Assembly (NCBI GenBank): GCA_022648295.1
Contig: JALCME010000008.1
Span: 1-64,000, forward strand
Direction of reading: 5' to 3'
DNA: 64,000 bases
Source: Bacteroides sp.
GTDB lineage: Bacteria; Bacteroidota; Bacteroidia; Bacteroidales; Bacteroidaceae
Shown here: in pieces, positions 8,298 through 18,694 of the stretch
How the letters are laid out: the number at the start of each line of letters is the position of its first letter
Position numbering within the stretch: the stretch's first letter is position 1
Notes under the pieces: model-generated
The model's input: only the letters and a program-made list of their open reading frames with translations
Told to the model about the DNA's origin: nothing
Database searches by the model: none
Program-made: the position numbers and the translations under genes

Positions 8298-9302
8298 CTA
8301 CAAATTCCATCTACCAGAGTTCCGTTTTCCGAACAGCTCATGACAAGATGCATCATCACGGGTCACCAGAGCAATAACCTTACGGTTTGCACGGTTCAAC
8401 GTCCGGTTATCAAAAGAAGCCAGATAAGTATAAGTCACCTTCTCTGAAGCATGTCCCAGGGACTCACTGATCACCGAAACCGGAATGCCCTGATGATAAG
8501 CGGCCGTAGCCCATGAATGGCGCGCTACATAAGAGGTCAATTTCACTTTTAACTCCAATAGTGCAGATAGTTGCCCTAAGTGGTGGTTATAACGCCGGAG
8601 CGCACTTTGATACTGACGATAACCCGCATCTCCCTCCTGAGTGATTATTGGAAGCAGGTAGGGAGAACCCTTCACTTGTGAAGCATACTTCTTCAGGAGG
8701 ACTCTTGCACAAGGCTCGATGGATACAGTTAGCAGACGATCGGTCTTGCTACGGCGGTAGCGCAGAACGTCTTTACTGATATCACTTTCCCGTAGGCGGA
8801 TCAAATCTACAAAGGGAATGCCACGAAGGTAAAAGGATAGCAAAAAGCAATCACGGGTAGCCTCCAACAAAGGGTAGCTACTCAAGTCGGCATCGTGCAG
8901 GTGACGGATCACCGACGGGGACACGGCACGTTTCTCGGAAGTATCTGTCCCCGTAAACACATCATCGAACAACCCCGGTGGAATCTGCGCTATGCCACGA
9001 CGAGAGGCCTGATTACAAATGGAGCGCAACATGCGCAGGTAGAGGGACACCGTGTTACGTTTGCAACCTTCCAACAGCAGATGTTGTTCGTAGCGTTTCA
9101 ACAAACATGGGGTTAGAGCACTGAAAGGAAATTCAGGATTTCCTGTAAAACGGGTCAACCGCCTCATCGAAGAGCGGTAGGAATGAGCCGTTCCATGGCG
9201 CCCGGCAAGGGCAAGTTCATCCACTAACAAAGACACAAAAGTGTTGAGTGATTCCATAAGCATAGGTCGTTTGTTCGTTTTTTGTCCAAGTCGTTTCATC
9301 AT
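8298..9302 (-). CDS. Tyrosine recombinase, likely invertase of the pilus promoter
   Basis: 334 residues. The N-terminal SAM-like core-binding domain spans roughly residues 15-110 and the catalytic domain follows. 'YVARHSWATAAYHQG' carries the His-x-x-Arg-type box, 'ISESLGHASEKVTYTYL' supplies the second His and the tyrosine nucleophile, and the first arginine lies in the 'FYLRGIPFVDLIRLRESD' stretch. The length and lack of an arm-binding domain match Bacteroides DNA invertases (Tsr/Mpi type), not integrases of mobile elements. It lies 129 bp outside the right inverted repeat and is not itself inverted. A second ATG is three bases downstream. Confidence 0.92.
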   Translation of the reverse strand: MMKRLGQKTNKRPMLMESLNTFVSLLVDELALAGRHGTAHSYRSSMRRLTRFTGNPEFPFSALTPCLLKRYEQHLLLEGCKRNTVSLYLRMLRSICNQASRRGIAQIPPGLFDDVFTGTDTSEKRAVSPSVIRHLHDADLSSYPLLEATRDCFLLSFYLRGIPFVDLIRLRESDISKDVLRYRRSKTDRLLTVSIEPCARVLLKKYASQVKGSPYLLPIITQEGDAGYRQYQSALRRYNHHLGQLSALLELKVKLTSYVARHSWATAAYHQGIPVSVISESLGHASEKVTYTYLASFDNRTLNRANRKVIALVTRDDASCHELFGKRNSGRWNL

Positions 9303-9379
9303 AACTCTTTTCTTTTTAAGTTCATCCTATAATGATAAACGAAATGCATTGCACTCCAAAAAAGCATTAAGATGACATT

Positions 9380-9400
9380 AACTTGAATTTTGTTGAAGTT
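9380..9400. repeat. Near-palindrome upstream of the recombinase gene
   Basis: AACTTGAA and TTGAAGTT flank a five-base centre with one mismatch between the arms. It lies in the leader of the recombinase gene, between its putative promoter and the ATG. It may be an operator or an RNA hairpin. Confidence 0.35.
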
Positions 9401-9465
9401 ATAATATAATTAATTGTTTGTTTTGTCTATCAACACGTAATAACAGGGTCAATAGGAAAAGCGAA

Positions 9466-9496
9466 CAAAGCTAATAAAAAATAGCTATATACTAAA
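9466..9496 (-). promoter_or_regulatory. Putative promoter of the recombinase gene
   Basis: On the minus strand, -33 TTTA (9493-9496), 19-bp spacer, -7 TAGCTTTG (9466-9473). It would give a leader of about 155 bases. The 373-bp gap 9303-9675 otherwise holds the palindrome at 9380-9400 and the proS terminator. Confidence 0.45.
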
Positions 9497-9586
9497 CAGA
9501 TCATAAATAATACCAAGCTCATTAGAAACTAGCTTAAAGAGCATTCAGCTAATATCAGAGACAACAGGAAGTAAAACTATATAAAG

Positions 9587-9619
9587 GCCCTTATTACAGC
9601 CAACAACCATAATAAGGGC
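9587..9619 (-). terminator. Terminator of proS
   Basis: Perfect 10-bp arms GCCCTTATTA (9587-9596) and TAATAAGGGC (9610-9619), followed on the minus strand by CCTTTATAT. It lies about 57 bp after the proS stop. Confidence 0.8.
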
Positions 9620-9675
9620 AAATAAATATTGTACAAAACCTCAGTCAGAAGAAAAAGGCCTTTCTACAGAATAAA

Positions 9676-11169
9676 TCAATAAGAACGGGCAAACAATACG
9701 CGGCATACCGATGGTTTGCCTGTCACCATACACTTACCAGGTTCCTTATCTCCTTCTATGAATGTATCAAAAGGAATGCAGCGGATGGTTGCCTTTGTTT
9801 CTTCTTTAATGCGCTCCTCTGTTTCAGTTGTTCCATCCCAGTGGGCAAGAATAAATCCGCCTTCTTCAATTTTCTCTTTGAACTCATCGTAGCTATCCAC
9901 CTTAATGATACGCGCATTACGATAGGTCAAAGCTTTCTGATAAATATTCTGTTGAATGTTCTCCAGCAAATCTCTAACATATTCTTCTATGCCATCGCAA
10001 GAACGGGTCTCTTTTTCGAGTGTATCACGGCGCATCACTTCCACGGTATTACTTTCCAGATCACGGCCTCCCATCACCAAACGTACAGGAACACCCCTCA
10101 ACTCATAATCGGCAAACTTAAAGCCCGGACGCTTATTATCGGCATTATCATATTTAACGGAAACGCCCATTGCTTTGAGTTTTGTTACAATGCCCGCAAT
10201 TTTTTCGTCAATCTTTTGAAGTTGTTCGGCATTCTTATAAATAGGCACAATCACTACTTGAATAGGAGCCAAATGAGGAGGTAGAACCAGTCCGTTATCA
10301 TCGGAATGGGTCATGATAAGAGCTCCCATCAAACGAGTGGATACTCCCCAGGAAGTGGCCCATACATATTCCATTTTATTCTCCTTATTGACAAACTGCA
10401 CATCGAATGCTTTAGCAAAATTCTGCCCGAGAAAGTGCGATGTACCACTTTGCAAAGCTTTACCATCCTGCATCATAGCTTCAATGGTATAAGTATCAAT
10501 AGCTCCTGCAAAACGCTCATTAGCAGATTTCACTCCTTTAATAACCGGAACAGCCATATATTTCTCTGCAAATTCACCATAAACATTCAGCATTCGCTTA
10601 GCTTCTTCCTCTGCTTCCTCACGCGTGGCATGTGCCGTGTGCCCTTCTTGCCACAAAAATTCGGCGGTACGCAAAAACAGGCGGGTACGCATTTCCCAAC
10701 GGAAAACGTTCGCCCACTGATTACACAAAATAGGAAGATCGCGATAGGAATTAATCCAATTCTTATAGGTGTTCCAGATAATAGTTTCAGAAGTAGGACG
10801 GATAATCAATTCTTCTTCCAACTTGGCGGCAGGATCGACCACTATTCCGGAGCCATCCTCAGCATTCTTCAAACGATAGTGGGTGACTACGGCACACTCC
10901 TTGGCAAAGCCTTCCACATGCTCAGCCTCACGGCTCAGGAACGATTTGGGTATTAACAACGGAAAATAAGCATTTACATGCCCGGTCTCCTTGAACATAT
11001 CGTCTAGTTGACGTTGTATTTTCTCCCAAATAGCATATCCGTAAGGTTTAATCACCATACAGCCCCTCACAGCTGATTGTTCTGCAAGGTCTGCTTTAAC
11101 CACCAATTCGTTGTACCACTGCGAATAATTTTCGCTGCGTTTGGTCAGATTCTTTAATTCTACTGCCAT
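9676..11169 (-). CDS. proS: Prolyl-tRNA synthetase, archaeal/eukaryotic type
   Basis: Cytoplasmic class II synthetase charging tRNA-Pro. At 497 residues, with no inserted editing domain and a C-terminal zinc-binding-like tail ('[18 protein letters not shown]'), it is the short archaeal/eukaryotic type common in Bacteroidetes. Motif 2 is '[28 protein letters not shown]'. Motif 1 lies in '[18 protein letters not shown]'. '[17 protein letters not shown]' supplies proline-site residues. The ATG at 11169 gives the family's usual N-terminus ([20 protein letters not shown]). It is a single gene with its own terminator. Confidence 0.97.
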   Translation of the reverse strand: MAVELKNLTKRSENYSQWYNELVVKADLAEQSAVRGCMVIKPYGYAIWEKIQRQLDDMFKETGHVNAYFPLLIPKSFLSREAEHVEGFAKECAVVTHYRLKNAEDGSGIVVDPAAKLEEELIIRPTSETIIWNTYKNWINSYRDLPILCNQWANVFRWEMRTRLFLRTAEFLWQEGHTAHATREEAEEEAKRMLNVYGEFAEKYMAVPVIKGVKSANERFAGAIDTYTIEAMMQDGKALQSGTSHFLGQNFAKAFDVQFVNKENKMEYVWATSWGVSTRLMGALIMTHSDDNGLVLPPHLAPIQVVIVPIYKNAEQLQKIDEKIAGIVTKLKAMGVSVKYDNADNKRPGFKFADYELRGVPVRLVMGGRDLESNTVEVMRRDTLEKETRSCDGIEEYVRDLLENIQQNIYQKALTYRNARIIKVDSYDEFKEKIEEGGFILAHWDGTTETEERIKEETKATIRCIPFDTFIEGDKEPGKCMVTGKPSVCRVLFARSY

Positions 11170-11481
11170 TTTATTTCGTTTTTTTAATTCTCAAACTTGC
11201 CTCTATTAAACAATCGGCAAAAGTACTAAATTTTACCGGTAAATGCACCAGCTAAGAATCGTTCTTTATCAAAGAGTTGGCAAAAGTGCTAAAATCCACA
11301 TTAATCATCTAAAAAAGGCTAAAAAACAGAATCAAAAACGGACTGGACAGCTCTATAACCAGTTTTGTCAACAATCGCCCCTCACTGAAACAAGAACATT
11401 ACCAATAGTTTTTGCGTTCTGTGATATAATATAAGGTAAAAAGAAAATAGAAATTAATATTAAGTTAAAAAAGGATAGATT
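11170..11481. other. Intergenic region between proS and the nitroreductase gene
   Basis: 312 bp between two divergent genes. I see no gene, repeat or clear terminator. A loose promoter-like TTTG (about 11364) and a TTTTTG stretch near 11412 precede the nitroreductase start, but the spacing between TA and TTTG is one base too long for a confident call. Confidence 0.5.
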
Positions 11482-12153
11482 ATGAATACAAAAGTACAAG
11501 AAATCACCGAGGCGTTTAAATTCCGTCACGCGTGCAAACTATTCGACAAAAACAGAGTGATTCCCGAAGAAACATTCAATATGATACTGGAAGCCGGACG
11601 CTTATCCCCAAGCTCTTTCGGACTGGAACCCTGGAAATTTCTTATTGTGCAAAGTAAGGAACTCAGGGAGAAATTATACCCAATATCATGGGGTGCTCAA
11701 AACAGTCTGGATGGAGCTAGTCATTTTGTTATCATTCTGGCTCGTAAGAAAATAGATACCCTATACGACTCCGAATATGTCAACCACATCCTGACTGACA
11801 TCAAAGGATTTTCTCCGGATGTTACCGAACAATTTTTAAAAGCATACGAGCTATTCCAAAAAGAAGGTTTCAAGCTTTTGGAAGGTGACCGGGCTATTTT
11901 TGACTGGGCCAGCAAACAGACTTACATTGCTTTGGCCAACATGCTTACTGTTGCTGCAATGCTTGGAGTGGACTCCTGCCCCATTGAAGGATTTGTTCCG
12001 GAACCCATTAACAAACTATTGGAAGATGAAGGAATTATTGATGGCAAACATTTCGGAGTATCGGTTATGGCAGGATTTGGTTATCGCGCTGAAGAGCCTC
12101 ATCATCCACAAACTCGTCAGGCCGCTAAAGACGTAATTCAATGGATAAAGTAA
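11482..12153 (+). CDS. Nitroreductase-family NAD(P)H oxidoreductase (NfsB-like)
   Basis: Flavin-dependent oxidoreductase of the nitroreductase fold, 223 residues. 'FRHACKLFD' is the N-terminal FMN phosphate-binding Arg-x-x-x-Lys-x-Phe segment. 'LEAGRLSPSSFGLEPWKFLIV' is the typical second FMN motif. 'MLGVDSCPIEGF' and 'HFGVSVMAGFGYRAEEPHH' complete the fold near the C-terminus. The physiological substrate cannot be read from sequence. Monocistronic, convergent with the MBL gene 36 bp away. Confidence 0.9.
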   Translation: MNTKVQEITEAFKFRHACKLFDKNRVIPEETFNMILEAGRLSPSSFGLEPWKFLIVQSKELREKLYPISWGAQNSLDGASHFVIILARKKIDTLYDSEYVNHILTDIKGFSPDVTEQFLKAYELFQKEGFKLLEGDRAIFDWASKQTYIALANMLTVAAMLGVDSCPIEGFVPEPINKLLEDEGIIDGKHFGVSVMAGFGYRAEEPHHPQTRQAAKDVIQWIK

Positions 12154-12189
12154 TATAGGAGTTAGTAAATCACGACGTATCCACCTTGT

Positions 12190-12900
12190 TTACTGCATCT
12201 GGCGGATACGTACTTCAATATCCGGATAAGCTTTTAACTTTTCCGGATATTGTTTTATATCCGTATCTCCATAATGATATGGATACAAGACGTGTGGCTT
12301 TATCATTTCGGCTGCATGAACAGCTTGCTTTATTGTCATCGTATACGGCTGGTTTACTGGAATAAAAGCGATATCCACCTTTCCCAGATAGGACATTTCC
12401 GGTATATCTTCCGTATCTCCTGCAATGTAGATACGAGTGCCTCCCAAGGTCAACAAATATCCATTATCCCTACCTTTAGGATGAAACATAGTCCGGTCTG
12501 GAGTCAGGTTATAAGCTGGCACGGCTTTTATATGCATCCACGAAAGTGGTTGCAACTCATCACCATTTTTCACGACTTGTCCTTTTCCAAGCTTCTTTTG
12601 TGCCGATTCACTAATAAATATCCGGGTTCCTTTTTTTTCTACTTCCGCAACAGCTTTAGGATCTAAATGATCTGCATGCTCATGAGTAATCAAAATAACA
12701 TCCGCTTTAGGTAGTTTGGAATAGTCAGCATAAAGGGAAACCGGGTCAACATAGATATTTTTTCCATCGTAACCCAATATCAAACTTCCATGCTTGATAA
12801 AAGTAATTTCAAGCGTTTTCCCATCCCGGGTCTTAAAAGTATCAACATCAAAAGATTGCGCCATAGCAACCTCTTGTACAGGAGGAGGAGGAGTCATCAT
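12190..12900 (-). CDS. MBL-fold metal-dependent hydrolase
   Basis: 236 residues. The metallo-beta-lactamase metal motif is THEHADHLD, followed by 'IYIAGDTEDIPEM' (the Asp bridging the metals) and a distal His in 'YPYHYGDTD'. It resembles the UlaG/L-ascorbate-6-phosphate lactonase-like group widespread as unassigned hydrolases. The N-terminus begins MMTPPPPVQEVAMAQ without a convincing signal peptide. An internal ATG before AQSFDVD may be the true start. Substrate unknown. Confidence 0.85.
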   Translation of the reverse strand: MMTPPPPVQEVAMAQSFDVDTFKTRDGKTLEITFIKHGSLILGYDGKNIYVDPVSLYADYSKLPKADVILITHEHADHLDPKAVAEVEKKGTRIFISESAQKKLGKGQVVKNGDELQPLSWMHIKAVPAYNLTPDRTMFHPKGRDNGYLLTLGGTRIYIAGDTEDIPEMSYLGKVDIAFIPVNQPYTMTIKQAVHAAEMIKPHVLYPYHYGDTDIKQYPEKLKAYPDIEVRIRQMQ

Positions 12901-12960
12901 CTTATTTCATAATTTAAAAACAATATATGTAGTAACAACCATGATGCCCGAATAGTTGAA

Positions 12961-13416
12961 TCACTCTCTATTCATTAAGCGTCGTTCTGCCATCTGCTCA
13001 AACTTGGTACCAATACGGCCGTAATTGGCATAAGGATAGATGGATATGCCACCACGCGGAGTAAAAAAGCCTGTGACTTCAATATATTTGGGATTCATCA
13101 GGTGAATAAGGTCTTTCATGATGATATTGACGCAATCTTCATGGAAAGCCCCATGATTGCGAAAACTGAAAAGATAAAGCTTCAAACTTTTGCTCTCCAC
13201 CATTTTTACATCAGGAATATAGCTGATACGAATTTCAGCAAAATCCGGTTGCCCTGTAATAGGACACAAACTGGTAAATTCAGGACAATTGAAACGCACC
13301 CAATAATCATTTCCGGAATGTTTATTATCAAAAGCTTCCAATACTTCAGGAGCATAATCCTGTTTATATTCCGTCTTTCTTCCGAGCAAGGAAAGCTGAT
13401 CTTTTAACTCTGCCAT
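12961..13416 (-). CDS. queF: NADPH-dependent 7-cyano-7-deazaguanine reductase
   Basis: Reduces preQ0 to preQ1 in queuosine synthesis. It has the short (type I, ~150 residue) QueF length. The catalytic Cys lies in '[14 protein letters not shown]' and the substrate Glu in '[10 protein letters not shown]'. '[16 protein letters not shown]' is the conserved C-terminal strand. The ATG at 13416 ([12 protein letters not shown]) is preferred over the upstream frame start at 13449. It follows queC by 48 bp and is the last gene of the queuosine cluster. Confidence 0.95.
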   Translation of the reverse strand: MAELKDQLSLLGRKTEYKQDYAPEVLEAFDNKHSGNDYWVRFNCPEFTSLCPITGQPDFAEIRISYIPDVKMVESKSLKLYLFSFRNHGAFHEDCVNIIMKDLIHLMNPKYIEVTGFFTPRGGISIYPYANYGRIGTKFEQMAERRLMNRE

Positions 13417-13464
13417 AATTATTACATTTAAATGTTCAATAACAAACAAAAGCCTACATTAATC

Positions 13465-14121
13465 CTACTTTTTACTGTTTAAATACTTCTCCAATCCTTC
13501 ACGACGAAGCTTGCAAGACGGGCAATGTCCACAACCATCGCCGGGAATGCCATTATAACAAGTCAACGTTTCATTGCGTACCAGCTCCAGTACTCCCAAC
13601 TCATCAGCCAGCGCCCAAGTCTGCGCCTTGTCAATCCACATCAATGGGGTATGAATAACAAATTGATTGTCCATCGCCAGATTCAAGGTCACATTAAGAG
13701 ATTTGATAAAGCCATCACGACAATCGGGATAACCGCTAAAATCAGTTTGAGAAACACCTGTTATAATATGGTTGATGCCCCGTTCGCGTGCATAAACCGC
13801 TGCAATACTCAGAAAGAACAAATTACGCCCCGGTACAAATGTATTTGGATAACTATCCGCTGGCTTTTCCTGATCCATCACCATAGAAGTATCCGTAAGT
13901 GAATTATGACCAAGTTTACCAATAAAGGAAACATCCATTACGTCAAAATCAACTTCTGCCTTATGGGCAATTTCCCGTGCCAACTCCACTTCTTTCTGAT
14001 GTTTTTGTCCATAAAGAAAGCTCAGGGCAACAACTTTTTTAAACTCACGTTTCGCCCAAAACAAACAGGTGGTAGAGTCTTGTCCGCCACTGAAAACCAC
14101 TAAAGCTACATCCTTATTCAT
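13465..14121 (-). CDS. queC: 7-cyano-7-deazaguanine synthase
   Basis: ATP-dependent conversion of 7-carboxy-7-deazaguanine to preQ0. It has the PP-loop '[17 protein letters not shown]' near the N-terminus and the C-terminal zinc site '[22 protein letters not shown]' with four cysteines. 218 residues is the usual length. It lies between the queuosine-precursor transporter (15 bp upstream) and queF. queD and queE are not in this window and must be elsewhere if the pathway is complete. Confidence 0.96.
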   Translation of the reverse strand: MNKDVALVVFSGGQDSTTCLFWAKREFKKVVALSFLYGQKHQKEVELAREIAHKAEVDFDVMDVSFIGKLGHNSLTDTSMVMDQEKPADSYPNTFVPGRNLFFLSIAAVYARERGINHIITGVSQTDFSGYPDCRDGFIKSLNVTLNLAMDNQFVIHTPLMWIDKAQTWALADELGVLELVRNETLTCYNGIPGDGCGHCPSCKLRREGLEKYLNSKK

Positions 14122-14136
14122 AATTTATCTCTATTT

Positions 14137-14817
14137 TCAGAGTTCTTTTATTTTCAATACATTATACGATATATCTTCATCGTATACATCGCTACCATCA
14201 ACACGTTTAATCGTGTTGACCACGCGAATAGTTATCGGCAAAACGACTACCTCATACATTGTTTTCAACACAATCTGAACTCCCATCATAATTAACAGTT
14301 CGTTCCAGACAATGACTCCACCGAAAGCTATCGGAAAGAAAATTAATGAATCGCCGGTCTCACCTACCACAGTAGACCAAATGGCACGTGCAGAAAAATG
14401 TTTGCCCGCACTTGCCACCTTCATACGGCTCATAACATAAGCATTGAGAAACGAACCAACTAAAAAAGCAGATAAGCTGGCTACAACAATGCGGGGAGCC
14501 ATGCCAAATACAAAATTGAAATGCACTCCTCCCTGCCAGAAGGGTGCTGCCGGTAAAGCTACGGCTATCAAACCCAAAGCCACGACAAAGAAGTTCATGG
14601 CAAAACCACTCCAAATGATCAGGCGGGCCTTCTTAAATCCCCACACTTCGGCAATGCAATCATTAATAATATAGGAAATAGGAAAAACCAGCAACCCCGC
14701 TGTTACGGTGATGCCGAACACTTGAATAACTTTTGTTTCAAGAAGATTGGCTGCAATAAGGCAGACATTAAAGAGAATGCCCAACAGCATAAATGGGACA
14801 GATACTTTTTGTTTCAT
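14137..14817 (-). CDS. yhhQ: Queuosine-precursor transporter, YhhQ/DUF165 family
   Basis: Inner-membrane protein of 226 residues with about six hydrophobic segments, importing preQ0/preQ1-type precursors. 'FPISYIINDCIAEVWGFKKAR' and 'GETGDSLIFFPIAFGG' are hallmark segments of the family. It heads the yhhQ-queC-queF cluster, so uptake and the last two synthesis steps are probably expressed together. Its short leader may carry a preQ1-responsive element. Confidence 0.93.
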   Translation of the reverse strand: MKQKVSVPFMLLGILFNVCLIAANLLETKVIQVFGITVTAGLLVFPISYIINDCIAEVWGFKKARLIIWSGFAMNFFVVALGLIAVALPAAPFWQGGVHFNFVFGMAPRIVVASLSAFLVGSFLNAYVMSRMKVASAGKHFSARAIWSTVVGETGDSLIFFPIAFGGVIVWNELLIMMGVQIVLKTMYEVVVLPITIRVVNTIKRVDGSDVYDEDISYNVLKIKEL

Positions 14818-14870
14818 ACTCCTGTTTTTTACGTGGTGCTCTAGAATACACGGCCGCTATTCACGGCATC
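14818..14870 (-). promoter_or_regulatory. Candidate preQ1-I-like riboswitch in the yhhQ leader
   Basis: Read on the minus strand, CGTG (P1) is followed by a TATTCTAGAGCAC loop, then CACG (P1'), an A-rich tail TAAAAAACAGGAG and the ATG. This resembles preQ1-I aptamers (hairpin loop with TTCTAG, A6 tail, Shine-Dalgarno within the tail). The loop-tail pseudoknot CTAG/CAGG has one mismatch, so the call is tentative. The gene downstream moves a queuosine precursor, which supports it. Confidence 0.4.
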
Positions 14871-14890
14871 ATACATTTTTATTCCGGGTG

Positions 14891-14898
14891 CAAAGATA
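14891..14898 (-). promoter_or_regulatory. -7 box for the yhhQ-queC-queF operon
   Basis: TATCTTTG on the minus strand fits TAnnTTTG. An ATTG-like -33 element is present but 17 bp away, shorter than usual. It predicts a leader of about 67 bases. Confidence 0.45.
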
Positions 14899-14935
14899 AC
14901 GTTTTATTGTAAAATCAATTTAATTTCTATAATTC

Positions 14936-16555
<1,620 letters not shown>

Positions 16556-16590
16556 TTAATTTATTTAATACCTAAAGTGTATATCTGCTG

Positions 16591-16598
16591 CAAAGATA
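16591..16598 (-). promoter_or_regulatory. -7 box for the ABC-F gene
   Basis: TATCTTTG on the minus strand, about 45 bp before the ATG at 16546. No clear -33 element. Confidence 0.4.
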
Positions 16599-16652
16599 GG
16601 CTTTTTCTATGAATACCCTTGAATATTCACTGTCAATCTGGCATAAAAGCAT

Positions 16653-16660
16653 TACCTTTG
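16653..16660 (+). promoter_or_regulatory. -7 box for grpE-dnaJ
   Basis: TACCTTTG, an exact TAnnTTTG match, about 78 bp before the grpE ATG. The -33 position lacks TTTG. No CIRCE-type repeat is seen. Confidence 0.5.
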
Positions 16661-16737
16661 CCCCTCCTTCACTCCAATAAATGATTTGGCAAAGTTTTTG
16701 TTGGGAAATGAACAGTAAAGAAAGATCGTGAACTACA

Positions 16738-17448
16738 ATGGAAAATAAGAGGAAGAAAAATATGAGCCCGAAAGAACAAGAACAGATTAAGGAAGATAAT
16801 TTAAAACAAGGAACAAGTGAAACTATGACTTCTCAGGAAACCGGAGGGACTACAACATGCGAAAAAGAAGCATCGCGTAACGGATCTGATGATACACAGA
16901 AAAAAAAACTGAATCAACAGGAACCCTCAGAAAAAGAAGAGAATCAGGAAGGAAAAGCCGAAGAGAAAAAAGTCCTGTCTGAAGAAGAAAAGTTAATTCA
17001 GGAAGTAGAAGCAGCCCAAAAAGAAGCAGAAAATTGGAAAGACAAATATCTGCGCCTATCTGCCGAGTTTGACAACTATCGCAAACGGACAATGAAAGAA
17101 AAAGCTGAGCTTATTTTAAATGGCAGTGAAAAAAGCATTAGCAGCATTCTTCCCGTAGTGGACGATCTGGAGCGAGCTATAAAGAATATGGAAACGGCAA
17201 GTGAACTAGCTCCTATAAAAGAAGGAATTGATTTAATTTACAATAAGTTTTTATCCATATTGGGACAGAATGGCGTGAAGGTAATTGAGACAAAGGAAAA
17301 GACACTCGATACCGACTATCATGAAGCAATTGCTGTAATTCCAGCTCCCAACGACACTTTGAAGGGTAAGATATTGGATTGCGTACAAACAGGTTATACG
17401 CTAAACGACAGAGTAATGCGTCATGCCAAAGTAGTAGTAGGAGAATAA
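16738..17448 (+). CDS. grpE: GrpE nucleotide exchange factor
   Basis: Releases ADP from DnaK. 236 residues. The first ~80 residues are a charged, low-complexity Lys/Glu/Gln tail. A coiled coil follows ('[32 protein letters not shown]'), then the four-helix and beta-wing domain ending in '[21 protein letters not shown]' and '[18 protein letters not shown]'. A Met at residue 9 is an alternative start. dnaJ begins 10 bp after the stop, so the pair forms an operon. dnaK is not in the window. Confidence 0.96.
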   Translation: MENKRKKNMSPKEQEQIKEDNLKQGTSETMTSQETGGTTTCEKEASRNGSDDTQKKKLNQQEPSEKEENQEGKAEEKKVLSEEEKLIQEVEAAQKEAENWKDKYLRLSAEFDNYRKRTMKEKAELILNGSEKSISSILPVVDDLERAIKNMETASELAPIKEGIDLIYNKFLSILGQNGVKVIETKEKTLDTDYHEAIAVIPAPNDTLKGKILDCVQTGYTLNDRVMRHAKVVVGE

Positions 17449-17458
17449 GACAAGAAAG

Positions 17459-18637
17459 ATGGAAAAAAGAGACTATTATGAAGTGCTGGGCGTTGAGAAG
17501 AATGCATCGGCAGATGAAATAAAGAAAGCTTACCGAAAAAAAGCTATACAATATCATCCGGACAAGAATCCCGGTGATAAAGTAGCCGAAGAAAAATTTA
17601 AGGAAGCAGCCGAAGCATATGATGTATTGAGCAATCCCGATAAGCGTGCACGTTATGATCAGTTTGGTCATGCAGGCATGAGTGGTGCAGCAGGCAACGG
17701 AGGACCATTTGGAGGATTCAGTGGTGGTATGTCCATGGACGATATATTCTCTATGTTCGGCGATATTTTTGGAGGGCACGGCGGCGGATTCGGTGGTGGA
17801 TTCAGCGGTTTTGGCGGAGGATTCAGTAGTAGTTCTCAACGTCCCCGCTATCGCGGCTCTGATTTAAGAGTAAAGGTGAAACTAACTCTGAAAGAAATAT
17901 CCAACGGAGTTGAAAAGAAATTCAAACTAAAAAAATATGTGCCATGTACTCATTGTCATGGTACGGGTGCGGAAGGTAGCGGAGGCAGTGAAACTTGTCC
18001 GACGTGTAAAGGTAGCGGTACGGTAATTCGCAATCAACAAACCATCCTTGGTACCATGCAAACTCGCACCGCATGTCCAACATGTGGAGGCGAAGGTAAA
18101 ATTATTAAAAATAAATGTAAGGAATGTGCAGGAGAAGGTATTGTATATGGTGAAGAAGTAGTTACCGTAAAAATACCTGCCGGAGTTGCCGAAGGCATGC
18201 AACTATCAATGGGTGGTAAGGGTAATGCAGGAAAGCACAACGGAATAGCCGGAGATTTATTAATTCTAGTGGAAGAAGAGCCAGACAAAGATTTGATTCG
18301 TGATGAAAACGATTTGATCTACAATTTACTTCTCAGCTTCCCCACGGCAGCCTTAGGAGGAGCAGTAGAAATACCAACCATTGATGGAAAAGTTAAAGTA
18401 AAGATCGAATCAGGTACCCAACCGGGAAAAGTGCTCCGTTTGCGGGGTAAAGGATTACCTAATGTCAACGGATATGGCACCGGTGACTTACTAGTAAATG
18501 TCAGCGTATATGTACCGGAGGCTCTAAATAAAGAAGAAAAAAGCACCCTAGAGAAGATGGAAAGTTCTGAAAACTTCCAACCCAATACCTCAGTAAAAGA
18601 GAAGATCTTTAAAAAGTTCAAAAGTATGTTTGACTAA
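17459..18637 (+). CDS. dnaJ: Chaperone DnaJ
   Basis: Full-length type I DnaJ, 392 residues. J domain (about 4-68) with the HPD triad in YHPDKNPGD, then a Gly/Phe-rich linker (about 75-130). Four CxxCxGxG zinc repeats follow ([32 protein letters not shown], about 160-230), then the C-terminal substrate-binding domains. It stimulates DnaK ATPase and presents clients. Second gene of the grpE-dnaJ operon. Confidence 0.98.
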   Translation: MEKRDYYEVLGVEKNASADEIKKAYRKKAIQYHPDKNPGDKVAEEKFKEAAEAYDVLSNPDKRARYDQFGHAGMSGAAGNGGPFGGFSGGMSMDDIFSMFGDIFGGHGGGFGGGFSGFGGGFSSSSQRPRYRGSDLRVKVKLTLKEISNGVEKKFKLKKYVPCTHCHGTGAEGSGGSETCPTCKGSGTVIRNQQTILGTMQTRTACPTCGGEGKIIKNKCKECAGEGIVYGEEVVTVKIPAGVAEGMQLSMGGKGNAGKHNGIAGDLLILVEEEPDKDLIRDENDLIYNLLLSFPTAALGGAVEIPTIDGKVKVKIESGTQPGKVLRLRGKGLPNVNGYGTGDLLVNVSVYVPEALNKEEKSTLEKMESSENFQPNTSVKEKIFKKFKSMFD

Positions 18638-18650
18638 GAATATTTAATAT

Positions 18651-18692
18651 TCTGCACAACAATAAACCTCAAAATTTATTATTGTGCAGAAA
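18651..18692. terminator. Bidirectional terminator between dnaJ and the PUL
   Basis: TTCTGCACAACAATAAA and its near-complement TTTATTATTGTGCAGAA form a 17-bp stem with one mismatch, between two convergent transcription units. Confidence 0.8.
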
Positions 18693-18694
18693 TA

